Below are positions 49,940 to 58,018 of a stretch of DNA of 64,000 nucleotides, piece after piece. Source of the stretch: Streptomyces chartreusis (GTDB lineage Bacteria; Actinomycetota; Actinomycetes; Streptomycetales; Streptomycetaceae); the NCBI RefSeq assembly GCF_008704715.1, contig NZ_CP023689.1:4092001-4156000 (forward strand), in the 5' to 3' direction. Under the pieces are notes generated by a model. That model saw only the letters and a program-made list of their open reading frames with translations. It ran no database searches and was not told the DNA's origin. The position numbers and the translations under genes were made by a program. Position 1 is the first letter of the stretch, and each line of letters opens with the position of its first letter.

Positions 49940-50152
49940 TCAGAAGAGCGGAAGCTGGCCGGGGAAGTCGGGCACGGCGTACCCGTCCAACGCGGGCTGT
50001 GCCGCACCGAGTTCCGCGTGTCGCCGTGATCCGGGGCACGACACGAGTTCGCCGTGCTCCCGCGCGCCCGGCGGGTCGTGCCGTGCGAACCGGCCGGCGA
50101 CGACGGCGATGTCCCGTCGGCACTCGGGGCAACTTCTGCGACGCGTGCTCAT
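49940..50152 (-). CDS. Small Cys/His-rich protein, zinc-ribbon-like
   Basis: 70 residues starting MSTRRRSCPECRRDIAVVAG, with CPEC followed by GRFARHDPPG and LVSCPGSRR. The Cys-x2-Cys, His and Cys could bind one metal ion. The pattern recurs in streptomycetes as a small conserved hypothetical. It is the last chromosomal gene before the tRNA-Tyr terminator. Confidence 0.65.
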   Translation of the reverse strand: MSTRRRSCPECRRDIAVVAGRFARHDPPGAREHGELVSCPGSRRHAELGAAQPALDGYAVPDFPGQLPLF

Positions 50153-50187
50153 GGGATCAGTGTGCCCCGGGCGCACCCCGGGAACGC

Positions 50188-50231
50188 GAAAACCCCTCCG
50201 CTCTACGCTTCCGTAGATCGGAGGGGTTTTC
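50188..50231 (-). terminator. tRNA-Tyr terminator
   Basis: A long stem: GAAAACCCCTCCG/CGGAGGGGTTTTC (13 bp) plus inner TCTACG/CGTAGA. It lies just past the tRNA-Tyr 3' end and yields a U-run on the minus strand. Confidence 0.88.
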
Positions 50232-50238
50232 CCCAGTG

Positions 50239-50291
50239 TGGCGGCGCCAGGATTCGAACCTGGGAAGGCTGAGCCGGCAGATTTACAGTCC
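50239..50291 (-). other. Truncated tRNA-Tyr 3' part: integration junction (att site)
   Basis: Reading the minus strand, GGACTGTAAATCTGCC (anticodon GTA) runs through the variable arm and T-arm to the acceptor 3' end ...GGCGCCGCCA. The 5' acceptor strand and D-arm are absent upstream, where unrelated sequence begins. This is what remains when an element inserts in a tRNA and rebuilds the full gene at its far end. SLP1 of S. coelicolor uses tRNA-Tyr in this way. Confidence 0.85.
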
Positions 50292-50461
50292 GCCGTTGAT
50301 GACCCCGGCGCGTTGCCTCTGAGCTGGAGAGACTTATCAGGCGGCGAGCGTCACTCTGGTCCCCGTCCATGCCTCGTCCAGGAATCGTCCGAGCCAGAAT
50401 CTGAAACGAACCACGACTGACGTGGCGAGACGTGAACTCAGGACCAGATCACTAGGCGGTG

Positions 50462-52903
50462 TCAGTCATGGCTGTGTCGTGAAGCACCGTCGAGCCAATG
50501 TGCCGTGACCAGGGTGCTGCGGTGGTCTTGACCCAACACCCGCCGCTGGCGGACCAGGGTGTCTTCACCCAACTCCAAGGCCTCCTCCACCCGCCCCGCG
50601 GCAACCAACCGGACCGCCAGGTTGGACGCGGTCATCAACGTCTGAGGGTGGTCCTCACCCAACACCCGCCGCTGCCGGACCAGGGTCTCTTCACCCAACT
50701 CCAAGCCCTCCTCCACCCGCCCCGCGGCAACCAACCAGAGCACCATCCCGGTCGCGCTCATCAACGTCTGAGGGTGGTCCTCACCCAACACCCGCCGCTG
50801 CCGGACCAGGGTCTCTTCACCCAACTCCAAGGCCTCCTCCACCCGCCCCGCGCTCGCCAACCGGAGCGCCTGAGAGGCCGCGGACAACAGTGTGTTGGGG
50901 TGGTCCTCACCCAACACCTGCCGCTGCCGGGCCAGGGTCTCTTCACCCAACTCCAAGGCCTCCTCCACTCGCCCCACGGCAACCAACCGAACCGCCAGAG
51001 AGGCCGCGGACAACATGGTGTGGGGGTGATCCTCACCCAGCGCTCGCCGCTGCCGATCGAACAGGTCCTGGTGAATGGCATAGGCGCGTTCCCGATCGCC
51101 AGAGAGAGCAGTAGCCGACGCCACATAGTTGGCTGCCCACCAAGTGTGTACGTGATCAGGGCCCAGCAGGGTGTTCCAGGCTTTGTGCAGGGCATCAAGG
51201 CGGGGCAGGACGGCCGGTGCGCTGCCACGTTCAACGAGGTACAGACATGCTTCGCAGGCGGCGAAGCGTGCATCGCCGGTGACCAAGTCGGTCGGGTCGA
51301 TCGCCAGCAGGTGAGGCAGAAGGTCGGGCCAGCGAGGCCAGGAAGCAGGTTCCTGCGCCCCCCCGGGGTACGCCGCGGCGAGCAGAAAGCTGGCGTTCTT
51401 GGCCGCGGCGACGCGCTCCTCGGTGGTGAGCTGGTCTTTGAGGACGGCTTGGGTGAGGCGGTGCAGGTGGAGGCTGCCGCCCGCTACCCGGGCCAGCCCG
51501 TGCTGGTGGAGGGTCGACAGGACACGGGTTCTGGTGGGTCGGTCTGTCACCACCAGACTCACAGACGCGTCTTCGTGGGTTCCTTGCCCACTGCCGGTGG
51601 GCAGGGAAAACGGCTCGGGGGCCAGCAGCGCACAGGCGTTCATCACGTCTGCCGCCTCGGGGTCCAGCGCCCGCAGCCGTCGCATACTCAGCCGGATCTG
51701 TGCGGCCAGCGACCATCGATAGTCACGCGGCCTGCCTTCGTCAGTGACCTCGCTGGCGTTGTTTGCCAGCAATGCCAGGTAGTCGTCCACGGTCGTCGTC
51801 GTCAGGACCGCTGCCGCCTGTACCAAGGCCAGCGGCAGGTCATCCAGCGCCTCGGCCAGACGCCCCGCATCGATTTCCGACAGCCATGGCGTCCGGCGGC
51901 GCAGCAGGTCGACCGCATCCCGGCGAGCCAGCACGTCGACGTCCAATGGCGAGGCCACGCTGTGCCAGTCCGGGTTGCGAGAGGTGATCAGCACATGACC
52001 TGCCCCGGACGGGACGAAGTCCGCCAAGGCTTCGGGATCCTCCGCGTTGTCGAAGACGACGAGCCAGCGCGCTCGCGACCGCAGCTCGTGCCCCAGCGCC
52101 TGCACCGCCTTCTCGGGCGGTGTGTCCGGTTGAGCAGCCCCGGTCTCAACCGCCAGCAGAGCCAACTGGCCGGGAATCAGGGCCGGGTCTTCCGCCCGCA
52201 CCCACCACACCAGCTCATACTCCCCGCAAAACCGGTGGGCGTACTCGGCAGCCAATTGTGTCTTGCCCACACCACCACGGCCGTCCAGCGCCACCACCGC
52301 CACCGCACGGCCGCCCGCCAGCCGGGATCGAACCTCTACCAGCAGGTCATCCCGGCCCACGAATCCGGGATTGCGGGCCGGAACGTTCCACACCCTCGGC
52401 AACGTGCCCGGCAGCCGCGGGCCGGTCGCCCCCATACTCCGCAACCGCCCCGCCCCACCCTGGCCCGGAAACCGTGGACACACTCGTGGAGACCCAGTCG
52501 GTCCTGCTATCGCAGCCAGGAGCACTTCCCGCGCCCTGTCCTCGCCTACTCCGAAGAGCTCTGGTGCGAGTAATGCTCGCAGCATCGGCGGTACAGCACA
52601 GTCCTCGACCCGAACCGGGATCAGCCTCTCCCGGCCCGCCAGTTTGGCCGTCCACTCCTCAGTGGTCCATCGCTCAGAGTCGAAGTACGCGGCCGAGAAC
52701 AGTGCCACCATCGGCCCGCCAGCCAAGGCCCTATCCATGTTCGTCACGAAGTTGTCCCCGGCCCCCCAGTGCCAGGCAGCCAACTCCACCTCATACCCGG
52801 CATCCTGCAACTGCCAGGCTACCCACTCCGCCCAAGCAAGATCCGCCCCCGCATGCGAGACGAACACACGGTCTTCGCCCGCGCCATCCTCGACACCTGC
52901 CAC
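50462..52903 (-). CDS. TIR-NB-ARC-TPR protein (NLR-like)
   Basis: 813 residues from a GTG. Domains: TIR/TIR-like 11-120 (DRVFVSHAGADLAWAEWVAW; candidate NADase glutamate E82 or E83 in WTTEEW), linker, then an NB-ARC ATPase with Walker A GRGGVGKT (208-215), Walker B LVVFDN (281-286), TSR sensor (306-308) and DLPLAL. C-terminal TPRs include four nearly identical 42-residue units (LGEDHPxTL.....GRVEEALELGEE). Such STAND proteins sense phage or stress and trigger TIR NAD+ depletion, or act as signalling hubs in streptomycetes. Target unknown. Transcribed after the polymerase-like gene on the same strand, across a 331-bp gap. Confidence 0.88.
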   Translation of the reverse strand: MAGVEDGAGEDRVFVSHAGADLAWAEWVAWQLQDAGYEVELAAWHWGAGDNFVTNMDRALAGGPMVALFSAAYFDSERWTTEEWTAKLAGRERLIPVRVEDCAVPPMLRALLAPELFGVGEDRAREVLLAAIAGPTGSPRVCPRFPGQGGAGRLRSMGATGPRLPGTLPRVWNVPARNPGFVGRDDLLVEVRSRLAGGRAVAVVALDGRGGVGKTQLAAEYAHRFCGEYELVWWVRAEDPALIPGQLALLAVETGAAQPDTPPEKAVQALGHELRSRARWLVVFDNAEDPEALADFVPSGAGHVLITSRNPDWHSVASPLDVDVLARRDAVDLLRRRTPWLSEIDAGRLAEALDDLPLALVQAAAVLTTTTVDDYLALLANNASEVTDEGRPRDYRWSLAAQIRLSMRRLRALDPEAADVMNACALLAPEPFSLPTGSGQGTHEDASVSLVVTDRPTRTRVLSTLHQHGLARVAGGSLHLHRLTQAVLKDQLTTEERVAAAKNASFLLAAAYPGGAQEPASWPRWPDLLPHLLAIDPTDLVTGDARFAACEACLYLVERGSAPAVLPRLDALHKAWNTLLGPDHVHTWWAANYVASATALSGDRERAYAIHQDLFDRQRRALGEDHPHTMLSAASLAVRLVAVGRVEEALELGEETLARQRQVLGEDHPNTLLSAASQALRLASAGRVEEALELGEETLVRQRRVLGEDHPQTLMSATGMVLWLVAAGRVEEGLELGEETLVRQRRVLGEDHPQTLMTASNLAVRLVAAGRVEEALELGEDTLVRQRRVLGQDHRSTLVTAHWLDGASRHSHD
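50520..51040 (-). repeat. 126-bp direct repeats inside the TPR region
   Basis: Four tandem 42-codon units with long identical DNA stretches (e.g. around 50640-50710, 50766-50836 and 50890-50960). The near-identity suggests recent expansion or homogenisation of the sensor repeats. Confidence 0.75.
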
Positions 52904-53234
52904 CTGGACCCCCGTACCAGCCCCGCATCAACCCTGCATCGAGACTAGAACCCACCCTGACCACCACACACGAACTTGCACCGATTCGGTTGGTTTCATC
53001 GCTCCGGTACGACGATCTCATCCACACGAACGGCGCATGTGAGAAACCACTGATCGCGCCCCATCGTGTGCCGCTATCAACGAACCATGCTCAAAGCGGT
53101 GTTCCGCGGCCTCACGGCCGCAGCCCGCACCTTTGCTCCCCTGCCGCCCCGTCACCCGTCCACGCCGCTGTGCCGAACCGGCGGCGAGTCTGGGCGGGTT
53201 GAGGATCACAGCTCACCTCCAGGAGCGGTTCGGG
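52904..53234. other. Intergenic region, 331 bp, nothing recognised
   Basis: Between the start of the TIR-NB-ARC-TPR gene and the stop of the polymerase-like gene. No RNA or convincing small gene was seen; it should contain the promoter of the TIR-NB-ARC-TPR gene. Confidence 0.5.
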
Positions 53235-54242
53235 TCATGAGGCGCGGCGGAAGACGGTGGCGGGGCCGATGCGGCGGGGGCCGAACTTGCCGCGGACCCG
53301 GTCGACAGCCGCTTCGGCGATGAGCCGGGACTCGCGCGTGCCGTCCAGGCTGATCTGCTGGGCGACACGGTCGGCGTCGATGAGGTCCTCGCCCTTGAGG
53401 GCGAGTGCGGTCAGGCGGCCGCGTTGCAGGCCGGCGGCGTCCATCAGCTGGCAGGCGATCAGGCGCAGGTCGTCGTCGTGTCCGGACGGTTCGGCGAGGC
53501 GACGGGTCTTCCCCCAGCGGCCGTCGCCAGTGAACGTGAGGGTGAGGGTGAGCGCGCGGGCCGCCTGGTCGCGGCCGCGGAGCAGTTGTCCGAGGCGGAT
53601 GACCAGGTTGAGGAGGGCGGCGCGGGCGTCGGCGCCGTCCAGCGTGTGCCGGTCGAACCTCCAGCGGACGGTCACGGCCGCAGGCAGGTCGCGTGGGACG
53701 ACGGGTCGAGGGTCGATGCCGCGGGCTCGGTCGGCGGCGGTGCGGCCGGCACGCCCTCCGAGCAGGCGCTGCACCGTGGTTGGCCGAACGGCGGCGAGCA
53801 GGCCGACGCTGTGGATCCCGTAGTCGATCAGCGTTTCGGCCTGACGGGGCCCGATGCCGTGCAGGGCGTCGACCGGCAGCGGCGCCAGCCACGGGCCGGC
53901 CTCTCCGGGTTCGACGGCCAGGACTCCGCCGGGCTTCGGGATCTGGGTGGAGGCGGTGGCCGCGACCGTGATCGAGGGGCCGATGCCGACGCGGACGTCG
54001 ACGCCCAGCCGTGAGAGGGAACGCACGCGCAGGACCTCGCCCAGGCGGCGCGTGTCGGTGCCGTGGTAGCGCAGCGCGCCCTTCAGTTCCACCAGGGCAG
54101 CCGTGGGCGGCAGGGCCTGCACGACCGGGGAGAGCTCCGCGAGCAGCTCCAGGACCTGCCGGTAGGTCTCCTCCCCCAGCCGGTCCGGGCAGCGCACATG
54201 CATCACCGTCGAGACCTGGTGTGCCGTTCCGTCTGGGGTCAT
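53235..54242 (-). CDS. Y-family DNA polymerase-like protein, probably catalytically inactive
   Basis: 335 residues with the DinB/ImuB order: palm-like segment, GVDVRVGIGPSITVAATAS, thumb-like ALHGIGPRQAETLIDYGIHS (helix-hairpin-helix) and a little-finger part (AVTVRWRFDRHTLDGADARA). The metal-binding acids of active DinB are missing: the first motif reads MHVRCPDR instead of HVDMDAFF, and the Ser-x-Asp-Glu motif is LVELKGALRYHG. This matches ImuB-type accessory proteins. The ATG at 54240-54242 has GGGAGG eight bases upstream. No ImuA' or DnaE2 gene is in view. Confidence 0.8.
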   Translation of the reverse strand: MTPDGTAHQVSTVMHVRCPDRLGEETYRQVLELLAELSPVVQALPPTAALVELKGALRYHGTDTRRLGEVLRVRSLSRLGVDVRVGIGPSITVAATASTQIPKPGGVLAVEPGEAGPWLAPLPVDALHGIGPRQAETLIDYGIHSVGLLAAVRPTTVQRLLGGRAGRTAADRARGIDPRPVVPRDLPAAVTVRWRFDRHTLDGADARAALLNLVIRLGQLLRGRDQAARALTLTLTFTGDGRWGKTRRLAEPSGHDDDLRLIACQLMDAAGLQRGRLTALALKGEDLIDADRVAQQISLDGTRESRLIAEAAVDRVRGKFGPRRIGPATVFRRAS

Positions 54243-54268
54243 CACCCTCACCTCCCACACCTCACGTT

Positions 54269-54339
54269 ATCGAACAGAAAATCGAACACGCGAGGGTAGC
54301 GAGCCGGATCGTGAGCATAGAATCAAAAATGTGTTCGAT
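54269..54339. promoter_or_regulatory. Repeated ATCGAACA boxes between divergent genes
   Basis: ATCGAACA occurs at 54269-54276 and 54281-54288 (12-bp period) and inverted at 54332-54339, which overlaps the next gene's start. They contain the TCGAAC half-site of mycobacterial LexA boxes but do not form a normal dyad. Confidence 0.35.
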
Positions 54340-54756
54340 GACCTGCCGCCCGATCTGGAGCGACTCCACACGCTGCGCGTCTGGCATGCCCTGTGGGTGG
54401 AGCGCATCGACCGCAAGATCGCAGCCGTTCAGCGGCGGCAGGCCGAAGAGGAACGCGGCCGGCAGAGCCAGCCCGAGCGGCCGGACTGGATCGTCGAACT
54501 CGGCATCGGCGCCGACCGCGCCCCCGTGCAGGTTCATGCCGGCGACTGCTACATCGCGGGCAAGCGGCGCCGCGCGGTCAGCCGCGACGAAGCCCGCCGC
54601 CTCCTCGTCGCAGGCCTCGAAGCCTGTACCCACTGCGAGCCCGGCACCCGGCTGCACATCCTCGACTTAGCCCGGCGGCGCAGCACAGGCCCCTCACGCC
54701 CGGCACGCAAGATCGAACAACCGTGCCATCCGAGGCGTACTCTTCGACCGCGGTGA
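54331..54756 (+). CDS. DUF6233-type protein
   Basis: 141 residues starting from GTG (FDDLPPDLERLHTLRVWHAL). This N-terminus, the IDRKIAAVQRRQAEEE helix and DWIVELGIGADRAPVQVHAG are typical of a Streptomyces-specific family (DUF6233, by recall). A later ACTHCEPGTRL might bind metal. Unknown function; divergent from the polymerase-like gene by 88 bp. Confidence 0.75.
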   Translation: MFDDLPPDLERLHTLRVWHALWVERIDRKIAAVQRRQAEEERGRQSQPERPDWIVELGIGADRAPVQVHAGDCYIAGKRRRAVSRDEARRLLVAGLEACTHCEPGTRLHILDLARRRSTGPSRPARKIEQPCHPRRTLRPR

Positions 54757-54789
54757 CGCAGGACCGTCACCCGGAACAGGACCCACACG

Positions 54790-54990
54790 ATGACTACACC
54801 CCCGCCCCGGATCAGCGAGCCGGACCCGTCCGCGCTCACCTGCTCCGGCGACCAGGTCGGCCCCTGCTGCGCCTGCCATCGCAAGACCCACCGCTACGGC
54901 CGCGGCGGCAGCCCGCTGTGCCAGTGGTGCATGGCAGCGGCGAAGGAGAAGTGGGGCCCGAACGTGCGCATGGCCAGCAACCGCCCCTGA
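54790..54990 (+). CDS. Small zinc-ribbon-like protein
   Basis: 66 residues with CCACHRKTHRYG and CQWC, two Cys-x2-Cys pairs about 16 residues apart, as in a zinc ribbon. AGGA precedes the ATG. Function unknown; could bind nucleic acid or a partner. Confidence 0.6.
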   Translation: MTTPPPRISEPDPSALTCSGDQVGPCCACHRKTHRYGRGGSPLCQWCMAAAKEKWGPNVRMASNRP

Positions 54991-55075
54991 CCCCCGCATT
55001 ACCCGTCGGGCACGCGATCGGGTGAAGCCCTTCCGATCGCAGAACCACCCCAGCCCTGACCGCGTGGTGCCGTTC

Positions 55076-55285
55076 ATGAGGCCGATCAACGAAGCACATG
55101 TGGCAGAGCCGGGACTGGCTGTGGTCGAGGTCGCGGCGGCCGACGACGCGACCGCCTTCGCCGTCCAGCAACTACTCGCCGGACAATGCGCTCTCGCGCC
55201 GGCGGAACGCACGACACGGGTGCCTGGCGAGCCGGGCGTGCGGCTGCGCTGCTTCCTCGACCTGCGCCAGGCACCCGGCTTGTAG
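55076..55285 (+). CDS. DUF6207-type protein
   Basis: 69 residues, MRPINEAHVAEPGLAVVEVA then DDATAFAVQQLLAGQCA and GVRLRCFLDLRQ. By recall this is a small Streptomyces family (DUF6207) of unknown role. No strong ribosome-binding site; an in-frame upstream ATG at 55022 is an alternative. Confidence 0.65.
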   Translation: MRPINEAHVAEPGLAVVEVAAADDATAFAVQQLLAGQCALAPAERTTRVPGEPGVRLRCFLDLRQAPGL

Positions 55286-55354
55286 CAGCACGCCTGGCGA
55301 GATGCGCGTGGCGTCGTAGGCTGATGTTGCTCGGGGCAATTGCGGAGGTACGTC

Positions 55355-56239
55355 ATGCCTCGATCGATCTGGTCAGGTGCCATCAGCTTCGGCCTGGTCA
55401 CGGTGCCGATCAATGTGGTCAGCGCGACCGAGGACCACAGCATCCGCTTCCACCAGTACCACCTGGAGGACATGGGCCGGGTGCGTGTGCGCAAGTACTG
55501 CGAGGTCGAGGACCGCGAGGTCGCGCAGGCTGAGATCGGCAAGGGCTACCAGCTGACCAAGGAACAGGTCATCCCGATCAGCGACGAGGAGCTGCGCGAG
55601 ATCCCCCTGCCGACGGCCAAGGCGATCGAGATCGAGGCCTTTGTGCCGCTGGAGTCGATCGACCCGATCCGGATCGGCGAGGGCTACTACCTCCAGCCGT
55701 CCGGCCAGGTGGCGGCGAAACCGTACCGGCTTCTTGTTCAGGCCCTTGGCCGTTCTTCGAAGGTCGCCGTCGCCAAGTACGCCTGGTCCGGGCGGGAGCG
55801 CTTGGGCGTCCTGCGCGTGAAGGACGACGTCATCGTGCTGCACGCCATGCGCTGGCCCGACGAGATCCGCGACCCTGCCGAGCTGCTGCCTGAGCCCGTG
55901 GAACTGACCGAGGACGAGCTCGACGGCGCCCTGGCCCTCATGGACAGCATGACCCGCGACGACCTCGACGATCCCGAATTCCGCGACACCTACACCGACG
56001 CCCTGGCCAAGGTCATCGAAGCCAAACGCGACGACAAACCCTTGCCCAAGGCACCCGAGCCCGAAGAGACGGGCGGCAAGGTCCTCGACCTGATGACCGC
56101 CCTTAACGAATCCGTGGCCAAGGCGCAAGCCGCCCGCGGCGCAGGCGCCGGCGACGCACACGAGATGCCGAAGAAGAAGACCGCGGCCAAGAAGACGACC
56201 GCGAAGAGGACATCGGTACGACGGCCGCGTAGCGCCTAG
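55355..56239 (+). CDS. ku: Ku protein (non-homologous end joining)
   Basis: 294 residues. Bacterial Ku forms a homodimer ring on DNA ends and recruits ligase D. The start MPRSIWSGAISFGLVTVPIN and the core (IRFHQYHLEDMGRVRVRKYC, EGYYLQPSG, PDEIRDPAELL) are classical. The C-terminus (about 260-294) is Lys/Ala-rich, as in many streptomycete Ku. GGAGG lies six bases before the ATG. No ligase D gene is nearby; the chromosome would have to supply it. Confidence 0.93.
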   Translation: MPRSIWSGAISFGLVTVPINVVSATEDHSIRFHQYHLEDMGRVRVRKYCEVEDREVAQAEIGKGYQLTKEQVIPISDEELREIPLPTAKAIEIEAFVPLESIDPIRIGEGYYLQPSGQVAAKPYRLLVQALGRSSKVAVAKYAWSGRERLGVLRVKDDVIVLHAMRWPDEIRDPAELLPEPVELTEDELDGALALMDSMTRDDLDDPEFRDTYTDALAKVIEAKRDDKPLPKAPEPEETGGKVLDLMTALNESVAKAQAARGAGAGDAHEMPKKKTAAKKTTAKRTSVRRPRSA

Positions 56240-56528
56240 GGGTAGCGGCCCATAGCCCTGCGCGGCCGACGCCTCGCGCACTGAGCCTTCAGACCTGCGC
56301 ATTGCGAATTGTCCGATCTTGGGCCGCGGGCGTCCACAGGCGTACGTCATGAGCACTGCACGCCTGTTCAGCCCGCTAGCCGGACTATGACGGACCCAAG
56401 CGGATTGCCTCGGACTTGACCTCAAGCGAGACCGCGACTGAGACCGTAAGTTCATCGATGGCAAAACGCCGCCATCGATGCCTCATCTTGCCTAGCCTAG
56501 GAGCAGTGAAGCGAGAGCTGGGGGCCAC

Positions 56529-57785
56529 GTGACCAAGTATCACAAGGGGACTTTCACCGCCGGGTACGAAGGTTATTGGCGGAAGGATAAGGCAGACATC
56601 GAATATGCAATAAAGAGCAGCGTAATCGTGCTGGACACAAACGCTCTTCTCAGTCTGTACAGGATGGAGCGATCTGCCAGAGAAGAGTATTTCGGAGTCT
56701 TGCACGCTTTGGCTCCTCGCATTTGGATACCGAGGCAGGTGGCAGACGAGTTCCACCGGAACCGCATTTCATCTCTGGACGCCCACCTCAATGCACTGAG
56801 AAAAAAATCTGAAGCGGTTGCCGAGTCCATCAGTGAGCTGAGAAAGAATCTTCGAGATCTCGCGAAACTGCGTTCACTCGCTGGCCCGAAATCCGACGAT
56901 TATATGCATCCATTCAATGAGGCCCTGAGTGGCATCGAGTCACGCATAAAGCAAGACCTGTCAGACTTCGATTTAAGTGCGGGAAAGCTTGCTTCCCACG
57001 ACCCGATTCTAGAGGAGCTGTCCGTCCTTCTCGACGGCAAGGTAGGGGAAAACCTAGACAAGACAACAAAGTCAGAACTTGAGGCCGAGGCCCAACGCAG
57101 AGGCGAAAATGAAATCCCTCCTGGCTACAAAGATTTCAAGAGCAAGGGGGAAAACGGACTCGGCGACTGCCTGCTTTGGCTACAAATGGTCGACCACGCG
57201 ACAAAAAATAAGCAGCCCATTCTCTTCGTTTCGACAGACGTCAAAGACGACTGGATCAGATATCAGTGCGGTTTGGCTATCGGACCGCGCCCCGAGCTGA
57301 TTGCAGAAATGCAGAGCAGTGCGGGTGCGGATTATCATCACCTCACGCTATCCGAACTGCTCTCGCGAGCTGGACAGGCACTCGAAGTCGCCGTTAGTCA
57401 GGACACTATCGACCAGGCTGCCGAGAGGCAGAAGGATCAGGCTCGTCAGCGAGAACTGAACCAGCAGTATGCCGCAGTCGCTGCCGAGTTGGCGAGAGTT
57501 TCAAGCGAGATCGAGGCAACTAGGAGTGTTAGGGATATAGAGAGGTCCGACGCGGCAGAGCTGGCCGCACAAATCAAGCTTCTACAGGAAAAAATGGAGC
57601 AGGACCCAACTAGCAAGGAAGACCCTTACAATAAGTCACTTCTCGAAGAGGGGAATAGACGTCTATTGATCCACTCATCCAACATGAAAGAAGCTTCTAC
57701 GGAACTCCGAAAACTCGCCGAGCAGGAGATCCGACTGTTCCAGAGATTGCAGAATATCGAAAATATCCTAGCTGATCAGGAGTAG
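56529..57785 (+). CDS. PIN-like nuclease with coiled-coil tail (PIN_8/DUF4935 type)
   Basis: 418 residues from a GTG. N-terminal YEGYWRKDKADIEYAIKSS and VIVLDTNALLSLYRM, IWIPRQVADEFHRNR fit the PIN_8/DUF4935 group. Candidate metal acids are D36, E74, D213 (GLGDCLLW) and D237 (FVSTDVKDDW). Residues about 300-415 are a charged coiled coil. Codon use is visibly more A/T-rich than around it, so it was probably acquired separately. Likely an RNase effector; convergent with the next gene. Confidence 0.78.
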   Translation: MTKYHKGTFTAGYEGYWRKDKADIEYAIKSSVIVLDTNALLSLYRMERSAREEYFGVLHALAPRIWIPRQVADEFHRNRISSLDAHLNALRKKSEAVAESISELRKNLRDLAKLRSLAGPKSDDYMHPFNEALSGIESRIKQDLSDFDLSAGKLASHDPILEELSVLLDGKVGENLDKTTKSELEAEAQRRGENEIPPGYKDFKSKGENGLGDCLLWLQMVDHATKNKQPILFVSTDVKDDWIRYQCGLAIGPRPELIAEMQSSAGADYHHLTLSELLSRAGQALEVAVSQDTIDQAAERQKDQARQRELNQQYAAVAAELARVSSEIEATRSVRDIERSDAAELAAQIKLLQEKMEQDPTSKEDPYNKSLLEEGNRRLLIHSSNMKEASTELRKLAEQEIRLFQRLQNIENILADQE

Positions 57786-58018
57786 ATCCTATCGAAGACA
57801 CGCAAGCCCTTCCAAATCGCAACGCTTCCCAGATAGGCGAGGCCTCAGCCTCGCCCTGCATTGAGACCTTTGTGTCACCTCCGGAAAAAGCGGCTTACGA
57901 AAACTCTCGCACCGTTGCATAAGCCCTGCACTCCCCGTACGGCTTGGTGACGAGGAGAGCTGACGGCACTTTTGAGACCGCGTTCTTCAAGAAGAGACTA
58001 TCCCTTCCGGCTATGCTC

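Noticed and set aside
49795..50322. A plus-strand protein gene over the 16-bp repeat and tRNA-Tyr remnant
   Set aside because: It would translate a minisatellite, a terminator and a tRNA fragment, and has no family resemblance; the minus-strand Cys-rich gene is more credible.
50239..50340. A complete tRNA-Tyr gene
   Set aside because: No strand able to pair with the acceptor 3' end and no D-arm can be placed upstream of the anticodon stem; only the 3' part is tRNA.
50462..52903. An FxSxx-COOH signalling cluster around the TIR-NB-ARC-TPR gene
   Set aside because: No small protein ending FxSxx, radical-SAM maturase or related partner was found nearby, so only the NLR-like protein itself is claimed.
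53066..53323. Small plus-strand gene between the NLR-like and polymerase-like genes
   Set aside because: No ribosome-binding site, no recognisable pattern, and it overlaps the end of the polymerase-like gene.
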